Shown in pieces: positions 56,096 to 64,000 of a stretch of 64,000 nucleotides of DNA. The notes under the pieces are model-generated. The model was not told where the DNA came from. It did no database searches and worked only from the letters and a program-made list of their open reading frames with translations. The stretch covers positions 59,673,501 through 59,737,500 of the forward strand of contig CM066731.1 in NCBI GenBank assembly GCA_033961575.1. The letters run 5' to 3'. Origin of the DNA: Aselliscus stoliczkanus. Its lineage: Eukaryota > Chordata > Mammalia > Chiroptera > Hipposideridae. Position numbers and translations under genes: made by a program. Every line of letters starts with the position of its first letter. The stretch's first letter is position 1.

Positions 56096-56713
56096 ACACT
56101 GGCAAAGGCATTTCCTGCTTGCCAATAAAGGTGCCAATGGAACTGGGTGACCCTGGCACACCACACTTGCCTCTAGGCAAGTACATGGAGCTCCTGAGCT
56201 ACTTACCTGCAGACAGTGGACATAAAGGGGTCCATCGGACCCCAAAATATGCAATTAATGGTTACTGGCCATAGTCCTATCCTCCTAGTTTAAATGCAGA
56301 ACTAGTGAGTATTTTTATATCTCTTTCAAGGTAGATACTATGCTAGTGAGTAACTCCACAGTCACTTTGCACTGAGTATAAAGAAAGTGCTTTCTTTTTT
56401 AGGAATTCTTTGCCAGGCCTATTACTATTTACCTTTTATGTCATAAGCTGTAGGTCCAAATCTAAAGGTTCTGCTTATCACCAGAAAACATACGTAAAAC
56501 AAAATAAATATAAAAGAGAAATGAAACAAAGAATTAGAAATAGAGAAGATATAAGTACAGCAGAATATCAAAACCAGAGAAAAGAATTAAATGTGCCTAT
56601 AAGATCCTTCCTGGAGTTCAGATTTGACTCCAAAGCTACAAGTTATATAATCATCATTAGCAGAAACAGTATAATTACTTCCTGGAAAACAAAACGTTTC
56701 CTATGTTCTAGAG

Positions 56714-56877
56714 TAGTGATTCTCACAGTGTGTTCTCTAGACCACCAACACTAGTAATACCTGGGAACTTGTTAAAAATGCAGGGCTACACCCCAGGCCA
56801 CCTGGAACTGACCCAGCATTCTGGGTTTTAGGTAGCCCTCATGGTCCTTCTTAGTAGGCTAAGTTTGAGAACCACTG
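56714..56877 (+). mobile_element. MER5A-type hAT non-autonomous transposon
   Basis: Inverted ends TAGTGATTCTCA and CAGTGGTTCTCA (reverse complement of the right end). The inside has GGGAACTTGTTAAAAATGCAGGGCTACACCCC. 164 bp. The family name is from memory. Confidence 0.75.
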
Positions 56878-57289
56878 TTCTCAAACAACAGGGTTTTATA
56901 TAAAGGGCACTGAGCCATGCTCCTATGGCAAATATGGGAAATTCAAGTGATAGCTTTCAATAATATCTGCAAACATAAAACTAAAGTGCAATTCAGTAAA
57001 GGAGCAAAGGCAATATGCAAGAGGGCTAAGACAGCATGACCCAGTCACGTGGCTCTCAGTCACCCCTCTGTGCTGAGTCGAGGATCGACTCTAATATATT
57101 CCACACTACACTAGTAGCTGCATGCAATGGTTCTGGATGCTTTTAGGCAACTCCAATTCAGAAATGATTCCTTCTGCCCCTCTAGGCTAGTTCCTCTCCC
57201 CATTACCTGAGGTTGAAACCCTGAAGCCACCTTTGGTACCCACATCAGTTACCACATCCTATAGACACAACCTCTTTCTTCCCTCCTCA

Positions 57290-57900
57290 TTATTCAATAG
57301 TTCATTCATCAAATATGTACTGAGTATCTACTAGGTGGTGTGAATTCATCAGGGAACATGATGGACAAAAAGCAGCCTTCATGGGGCTCACTTTCTCATT
57401 GTGGAGACAATAAATAATATTAACAAGTAAAATACATAGTATGTTAGAGAGGGATGGGAGCTAAGGAGAAGAATAAAGGCAGGAAGAAGCTTTGCAGAGG
57501 ACAGTGGAGATTTTTAAATAAGGTGTTAAGCAAGGCCTCACTGAAAAGGGACCACTGAAGTTGCATCCTGAATGGAAGTAAGGGGATCTGGGGGAGAGAA
57601 TTCCTAGCCCAGGAATGGCAAGTGCAAAGGTCCTGAGGTGAGAGTGCCTGGAACGTTTGAAGACCTGTGATGAACCCAATGTGGTTGAAACAGAATAAAC
57701 AGATGGGACAGCAAGGAGATGGGGGTCAAACAGGTAACCAGGGGTTAGACTGTAGTCCCGGTAGGTTGTATAGGGAAGGGACTTTCTGTGAGTGAGACGG
57801 AAGACCACAGAAGCTTTGAGCAGAGGAGTAACATTTTAATAGGCTCCTTCTGGCTGCTAAGTTGAGAGCAAATGAAAGAAGACAAGGAGAGAAGCAAGGA
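57290..57900. repeat. Purine-rich old repeat-like sequence, family not identified
   Basis: GTGTTAAGCAAGGCCTCACTGAAAAGG, GGCAAGTGCAAAGGTCCTGAGG and TTTGAGCAGAGGAGTAACATTTTAATAGGCTCC recall one widely dispersed old mammalian repeat. Name not recalled. Confidence 0.5.
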
Positions 57901-58149
57901 GACCAGTTTCGAAGGCTTCTGTCCTTTCCTTCTCTATTCATCAAAACCATCATCACCTCTCACCTGGGCTTTCTACCTGGGCCCTCTCCTTCCATTCCAC
58001 CCTTTTTCCTCCCTAATGCACATAATGGAGGGAGAGCTGCCAAATGTCCGCTCAGACCTCCCCACTACCCATTAGGGACAAATTCCATTAAGGGATATAA
58101 CTCAAGCTCTCTCGGCACAATATGACCCTACCCTGCCTTCCCAATTTTA

Positions 58150-58555
58150 TCACCCAGGCCTCTGCCATGCTGATTCAACACACCAATCATTTTCAAATAC
58201 ATCTACCCAGTCTGACCTTCTGGCCTTTGCTCTCTCTGGCTGGAATACTCCCACCATCCCCCCTCCACCTCCTGAAATACTCCCAGTCTGCTAAGGCTCA
58301 TCACCAATCTCTTCTCCTCCATGAAACCTCTCCTGATCCCTCAACTAGACATTCCCTCGCCTGCCTTTGAACCTCACACCATTGTCTCTAGCCTCTTTTA
58401 TGGTCTTAACATATTTCCATCTGTACTTGTCCTGTCTCCCTCAGTGGACTGTAAGCTCTCTGAGGGCAAACCCTGGCTCACTCATCTTCACATCTGCCAC
58501 AGCATGGAGGACAGCACCTTCTATAGAGCAAATAATTGTTGAATTAAATGATGAC
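58150..58555 (+). repeat. L2 3' end
   Basis: TTGCTCTCTCTGGCTGGAATACTCCC ... CAGTGGACTGTAAGCTCTCTGAGGGCA ... AATAATTGTTGAATTAAATGATG is the L2 3' end order. Confidence 0.75.
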
Positions 58556-58585
58556 AACATAATCCTTTAGTGACCAAAATTCTTT

Positions 58586-58710
58586 TTTTGTTGTTTTTGC
58601 TTTTGTTTGTTTTTTTGAGGGCAGTGTCACTGGCCCTCATATGTGGGACCGAACCAGGGCCGCTGGCTTCCCAAGCCAGCGCTTAACCACCGTGCCATTC
58701 GGCCGGCCCA
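58586..58710 (-). repeat. Type A SINE
   Basis: An antisense copy with a T/G-rich tail. The TSD AGTGACCAAAATTCTTT lies at 58569-58585 and 58711-58727. Confidence 0.95.
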
Positions 58711-59030
58711 AGTGACCAAAATTCTTTAACTTTCACTGGCCTCTTTAAATCCATTCATCACCTCAGAGTAACTCTGTTAGTTAGCATTGTAAACATACTA
58801 CACCCTAACACAGACAGAAGTCTAGCAGATAAAAATAGGCTATATTTTATGCTAATTGATAATGCTATGCAATTAAGCTTAAAAAATTAAAAGTGGACAC
58901 AAAAATAAAATTTTTCTTACGGTTAACAGCCACCAAAAGTTTTCTATTTAGGAAGATACCCAGTTAAATTTGGAAGACTTTAAGATGCTGGACCTGAAAC
59001 CTCAGGAAAATTGATCCACTTAGATATTTT

Positions 59031-59129
59031 TTTCTTTTAGGTGTCACTGGCCCTCGTATGTGGGACCCGAACCAGGGTTGCTGGCTTCCCAAGCCAGCAC
59101 TTAACCACCGCGCCACTCGGCTGGCCCAA
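59031..59129 (-). repeat. Type A SINE
   Basis: An antisense copy, shortened at the tail (starts TTTCTTTTAGGTGTCACTGG). The TSD CACTTA[G/A]ATATTTT lies at 59017-59030 and 59130-59143. Confidence 0.9.
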
Positions 59130-59948
59130 CACTTAAATATTTTAAGTGTTTCTTTTTATCGGTAAGATTTTGAGGCAATCAATGTTAATCTCTTTATGGA
59201 AAGGTGATGCAGACACACTAAAAATGCTACTTTTTCCTTTGCGTTGTTTTAAAACAGTCTTTCTCCTGCATAATTTATAAAAAGAATCTAGAAACACTGA
59301 GTCAGATTTTCCCAATGTCTATCATTAAAACATGGAGGCAGAACTGAAACGTATTTTCTCCTGGTATTCTTGGCAATAGAACTTTCCAAAAGGGCACCAT
59401 TCAGCATGGCCCAAATCATTTTCTTTTATTAAGAAAGTATTATGTTATTAACTTAGCTATCTTCTCTGTGAAGAAGACTCCTCTCTGAAGGAGCTCATAC
59501 TGGTATCCAAATCTCATATATATAAAATAAAGACCCAAAGAAGACTTGCTCCAGAAAACAGAATAAGGGAGAAAAGGATCTGGGAATCAAATTCAGATTA
59601 AGTCAAAAGGAAATCTTAGCAACCATTCTTTAAGATCTTAATAATGACTTTCCCTGTTGACATACAATTTATGTCCACAATGGAATAATTCCCAGGGATT
59701 TTATTTGTTCTTTTGAAAATCAGGTTAAATATTAGACTATAGTTCTAACTTCATTTTCTACAGGTGATAGGTATTAGATACTCTAATGGAAATCAATATG
59801 TGCAACATAAATATAAATTAACGTTATATATTCTAATTGAATATACTATTCTAATATCATTGACATCATTTGAATCATTTTAAGCAGAACATTTTCATGT
59901 TGTAATCCCATTAAAACAGGATTCCTTTTTAATGGAGAAAGTATTTCT

Positions 59949-60057
59949 TTTTTTTTTTTTTTGAGGGCAATGTCACTGGCCCTCATATGTGGGACCTGAA
60001 CTGGGGCCGCTGGCGTCCCAAGCCTGCGTTTAACCACCGCGCCACTCAGCCGGCCCA
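59949..60057 (-). repeat. Type A SINE
   Basis: An antisense copy. The TSD AGAAAGTAT[T/C]TCT lies at 59936-59948 and 60058-60070. Confidence 0.95.
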
Positions 60058-60884
60058 AGAAAGTATCTCTTGAAGTTCCTTTTTAGATACAATTAGAGAC
60101 TCCAGCACAAGTGGAAGTAACAAAATGAACCAGCTCTGTGTCCTATTCAGGGGGTTTAGTCACAAAAGTGAGATCAGTCATCATGATTAAGGGACAGATT
60201 AAGAAGGGTGAGAATTTGTCAGAAATACTAACAAGAAAATCAGAATGGAAACAGGTTTTATACACTAACTACCCATCCCTATTAAAAGACTCCTCTGATT
60301 CTTTCTTTCAAAAGAAACCTGAGCAGAAGAAAACACAGCAGAGAGCAATCCCTAGCCAATAAAATAGTGTATAGATTCAATGTTGAAAAAGTAATTTTCA
60401 AATTCTATGATGGTTTGTATCACTTTAGAACCTGCCTGCCTAAGTGCATGCCCCCGCCACCCGCCCCCAGAAGCAGGTCCTGAGAAAAGGATTCAAGTCC
60501 AAATAGTTGGCTAGGTTCAAGAAATGCTGGGCAGGGAGTGTGGATGGGATGCAGAGGGCAGCCCACAAAGGAAGCAGGACCACAACAAAGGATTGTCTCA
60601 CCCATGAGGTGAGGGAGCTGGGTGTTTGTCAGCCATTGTTTAACACTGCTTTGGGGGTGGGGGTGGGGAGGCTAGGATGCTAATTCCTTGGCACCTGAAC
60701 CTGCCTCAAGCAGGAGCCAAGCAGTTTCCCAGCCTACAAGGAAACCTTTAGACAAATGATGCAAGTACTGGCAACTGGCAACTGGCAAGCCTCTGTCTTG
60801 GAGAGGACACTGACAGCACTGTCTACACTGCCTTCTCCAGAGAACTCCAGTACATCAACAGTCATTGGTATTTAATGTCAACAA

Positions 60885-60888
<4 letters not shown>

Positions 60889-60971
<83 letters not shown>

Positions 60972-60980
60972 TCTCAATCT
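60889..60980. repeat. (CT)n microsatellite
   Basis: About 40 CT units with one TTT interruption near 60938. Confidence 0.95.
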
Positions 60981-61881
60981 CCCCCCCACTTCCTTCCCTC
61001 CCTCCTTTATCTTCTATCCAATAGAGCATATCTTTCACCTTCAAGTCATCTGTTCCTAAGCTATAAAATATACAATTTTAGCTTACCTATTTCTCCCCTT
61101 TAGTATACTTTATATTCTCCATAAACTGAGATTCTAAGTCTATTGCAGTATTGTAAATTCTTTAACATCAACCTTCCTCTCAACTAAATTAAAGAGAAAA
61201 ACTCACTCCTTGGTAGTGGTCCATAAGACATCCATGAAAAACGATGGGCTGGTACATGGCATAAAAGCTCAGACCACAATGGTATCCAGAAAATTCTTTA
61301 TGTTATGAAAGCAGAAGCAATTTTGGCAGGTCCAAAAGCACGCATTGTGACTAAATGATTAGGGGGGTGGAGAGGCAAATCTAAAACTTAATAGGGAAGA
61401 AGCATTTCCAATGAAATCTCATTTCGCTGGCTTTGAACAAATACAGACTTTAAAAATAGTCCAATGTAACTATTATTGCCCTTGGGCTGTGGGAACAATC
61501 TATAATATATTAGTAACATCCTTCTAGGCCTGACAGGTGCCTTTTTGGCCTTATTGTTTACCTAGTCAAAGGGAGAAGATAATATGCCTAGGTAAATTTT
61601 ACCTAAAACAACCTTGACCAATGCAAGCACTTGATACATATTGTGCTTCATAATTTCAAAAAAAAAAAAAAAAAAGCAATTCAGGGAATTCAGGAAACAG
61701 CAGGAACTAATGAAAGTTAGTTGTAGGTTTTTTGGATTAAAAGGATTTAGTGCCTCTCACCCAATAAACTACTAGACAAAGATTAGCTGGTTAAGAGTCA
61801 TTTAAATTGTTTAGGTTTGAGAACTGCCTAATTTACGTTTAATAATGTAGATATTTTTAATAAATAAAAAGGATAGGCTAA

Positions 61882-62010
61882 GGGCTGGCCGAGTGGCACA
61901 GTGGTTAAGCACTGGCTTGGGAAGCCAGCGGCCCCTGTTCGGTCCCACATATGAGGGCCAGTGACACTGCCCTCAAACAAACAAACAAACAAACAAACAA
62001 ACAAACAAAC
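61882..62010 (+). repeat. Type A SINE with (AAAC)n tail
   Basis: A complete head, then CTCAAACAAACAAAC... repeats. The TSD AAAAAGGATAGGCTAA lies at 61866-61881 and 62011-62026. Confidence 0.95.
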
Positions 62011-62160
62011 AAAAAGGATAGGCTAATCCACATCACTGAAACTTTCTGGAGGTTTTTTACACTGGGTTTGGAGGTCTATCCCCGGGCTGCCCTTCTCTCT
62101 ACACCCACAGGCATTTGACGAGCCACTGTTGAATGAGATCCCTGTCTAGTGGTAGGTATT

Positions 62161-62352
62161 TGTTTTGTTTTGTTTTGTTTTGTTTTGTTTTGTTTTGTTT
62201 TGTTTTGCTTTGTTTTGTTTTGTTTTAGCTGAACCATCCTGCTACCTGCTGGCAGCTCAGCGGCAGCTCAGCTCTTGCTGGGCATCAAACTGCTGTAGCT
62301 CAGAGCTCAGCTCACACTCTTGAGTGAGCTCTTAACTTACTGAGCCACTCGG
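62161..62352 (-). repeat. Type C SINE with (TTTTG)n tail
   Basis: An antisense copy; the A-tail complement has become (TTTTG) repeats at 62160-62226. The TSD TAGTGGTAGGT[A/T]T lies at 62147-62159 and 62353-62365. Confidence 0.95.
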
Positions 62353-62551
62353 TAGTGGTAGGTTTATACTTATGTGAGGATCAGACCATACTATCAAACC
62401 CATAGTTCTCCTGAAACGAACCATCCATTATACAACGCAATAAGGATTTTTTTTTTAATCAGACAACTCTAAATATAGTAAATGATACATATACATATCT
62501 GTATTTTTGGATCTAAATCAGTTCTTCCCAAACAATCTATGAGGAAGAATC

Positions 62552-62591
<40 letters not shown>

Positions 62592-62592
62592 T
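62552..62592. repeat. (TTA)n microsatellite
   Basis: About 13 perfect TTA units. Confidence 0.95.
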
Positions 62593-62884
62593 CCAGTCTA
62601 TCATGTACTGATACTTTTTCAAAATCCATTGAAAATGAAACATTAGAAAATTATTTTTTTTTAAATATACAAAACATAATCCCAATTATTATGATTATTA
62701 GATTCAACAGGCGTAATATTACTCTGTCAAATTTCTTAAAAAGTTCCTAAATACTTTCAATCGCAGTGCTTATCTTGTCGCAGACCAGTAAAGGTTGGTG
62801 GGCAGCACTAGCCTGGGACGATAGTTTGAGTAATACTAATGTTTAAAGTACCGCACACATAGTCATTAAAAAGATACACTTTAC

Positions 62885-63102
62885 CTCTGACATTCTTTCC
62901 AAATCCCAGAGAAGAAACTTTTTTGTCCACTTGTTCACTATTGTTTGGTTTCTCCTTCATAACGTCATCATCACTAACAGCATCGGCTGAAAATTTTTTC
63001 TTTTTCTTTTTCTTGTGTCGAGGCGGAAGCTTTTTTGGAAAAGCAAACATTGGGAATATCACAAGAAACATTGCAATGGCACAAAGGAGGAATCCACTCC
63101 AC
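62885..63102 (-). CDS. SLCO4C1: SLCO4C1 coding exon a (TM6 and lysine-rich loop)
   Basis: This 218-bp exon begins with a single G that finishes the first Trp of the OATP signature GAWW (inferred from the family), then WSGFLLCAIAMFLVIFPMF (TM6). A cytoplasmic loop follows: FPKKLPPRH, seven lysines, FSADAVSDDDVMKEKPNNSE, then QVDKKVSSLGFGKNVR; the last base is G of the Asp shared with exon b. The loop is the variable part of the family and its Lys run and acidic cluster are as I recall from human OATP4C1. The acceptor is CCAATTTTTTAG at 63103-63114 and the donor is AGAG|GTAAAG at 62884. No stops. The lysine codons appear as a T-rich stretch on the plus strand and could be mistaken for a SINE tail. 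Confidence 0.95.
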
Positions 63103-64000
63103 CTAAAAAATTGGGAAACGTGAACAGCATTTATGGCTCTTGCATTATGAGTGAGAACACATTAGCAAAGCACAAGTTTGTGGTGTGAAAATTCTCCAGC
63201 GAAAACTTTTTTCTTTCACCAGTTGTAAAGCAGTAGGAAGCTGGACAAACTAAAAAATACAAGGATGCTCTCTTTCTGTGGTATAATGAGAAATGAGAAA
63301 TCTACCCAATAACTACACTCGCTAATTATAATGAATACTATAATCAGCAACCTGACTAGAATTTCATTCAAGTATTTTTAAGCATATGTGTGTTAGTTCT
63401 TCTAACATGTTAGTCCTGCTACAATGTGTATATTATACTAAATCAATTAACTCAAAAATTTAATTCAAAAATAATACAGATTCTATAGCATGCTTTGTGG
63501 ACCAATATAGATGCTTTTTTCCTAGAAGAAACCATTAATATCTCGTGTGAAATGTATTTTAAATGGCTGAGGGCACTCCAAAATTTTTCTACATACACAT
63601 AAGAATGTATTAGCTACCCCTCATGATATTTAACAATGAAGGCCACCAAAGACATCTATTTCATTTGATCTTGCCTTCAAGAAATCACCATCTAGTTGTA
63701 AGGGAGCTAAAAATATAAGAAACAATCTCCACAAAATGCAAGGATGTATACAATTAAGCATTAGATCATGTCCTATAGATTATGAATGCTGTCACTGTTC
63801 AGATAGGGGAAACGTGTGTCAGGAAGAAGCCTAGGAGAAGTAGGACTTGAGCAATGCTGAATGGAGATTCTGTCTGAACTCATTTGATGTTGCCGCAAAT
63901 ACAGGCACTACAACCCAACTTCTAGTCCTGCACTGGAGCCCTGTGCTGAGGACTCCGGCTTCTTGCCTGCATAATGCCCCAGGGACAATTTCTCAGTCCC
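63103..64000 (-). other. SLCO4C1: Intron of SLCO4C1 upstream of exon a (partial)
   Basis: The acceptor AG is at 63104-63103. The stretch looks unique; no SINE, LINE or further exon is recognised. Confidence 0.8.

Larger units (their letters stand above)
47955..62884 (-). other. SLCO4C1: Intron between SLCO4C1 exons a and b (14.9 kb)
   Basis: The donor GTAAAG is at 62884-62879 and the acceptor AG at 47956-47955. Repeats inside are listed separately. Nothing recognised in 48000-48680, 49090-49430, 53880-54190, 55670-55830, 56880-57290, 58760-59010, 59200-59930, 60080-60850, 61060-61860 and 62600-62880. Confidence 0.9.

Noticed and set aside
56089..56274. Small protein-coding frame
   Set aside because: 61 codons with no recognisable domain, no splice or promoter context and sense orientation opposite to the host gene; chance frame is more likely.
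60889..61059. Ser-Leu repeat protein
   Set aside because: Translation of a (CT)n microsatellite.
62990..63020. T-rich SINE tail inside exon a
   Set aside because: It encodes the conserved lysine run in an open frame between good splice sites.

Overview
Kind of sequence: AT-rich mammalian nuclear DNA. The whole window lies inside one gene on the minus strand. Three exons with canonical splice sites (63102-62885, 47954-47790, 6454-6256) encode consecutive pieces of an organic anion transporter that I recognise as SLCO4C1 (OATP4C1). Reading phase is kept across all three junctions. The rest is intron: about 0.9 kb upstream of the first exon seen, a 14.9 kb intron, a 41.3 kb intron and 6.3 kb of a third. 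No complete gene, promoter, rRNA or functional tRNA gene is seen. A bat is suggested by the tRNA-derived SINEs, two of which resemble the bat Ves family and one the dimeric/trimeric type of rhinolophoid bats, and by the L1 3' ends. The order (Chiroptera) is likely; the family is a guess (a yinpterochiropteran microbat). || SINE classes used below. Type A is a short (~105 bp) tRNA-like head with A box and B box, then poly(A). Type B is a similar head plus a ~300 bp body, ending in AATAAA, TCTTT and poly(A) (a T+ layout). Type C is a ~140 bp tRNA-like element ending in ...GGATGGCTCAGCT plus poly(A). Type D is Ves-like. I count 41 SINE copies; most have readable target-site duplications (TSDs). 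|| Layout. 1-6255: SINEs, an old LINE-like remnant, a MIR split by a MaLR LTR that is itself split by a Tigger element, and a trimeric SINE. 6256-6454: exon c. 6455-15250: old L1 and other old repeats, a GC-rich stretch with a CTCF-like motif, and a MIR split by a SINE. 15251-18425: antisense old L1 with a second L1 and two SINEs inside. 18426-32600: SINEs, microsatellites, a MER3-like hAT element, a bizarre 49-bp homopolymer insertion with a perfect TSD, and a chimeric retroposon. 32616-42431: the most structured part, an old L1 holding a full-length younger L1 with tandem 110-bp promoter monomers and an apparent 1.5 kb 3' transduction, which in turn holds SINEs. 42432-47789: mariner MITE, MIRs and SINEs. 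47790-47954: exon b. 47955-62884: SINEs, Tigger, hAT, L2 and microsatellites. 62885-63102: exon a. 63103-64000: unique-looking intron. || How it works together: the only host function is the transporter gene. Its introns are shaped by LINE-driven retroposition, with SINE poly(A) tails seeding microsatellites and later elements inserting into earlier ones. The AATAAA-carrying type B SINEs lie almost always antisense to the gene (9 of 10), as expected if sense copies cause premature polyadenylation.
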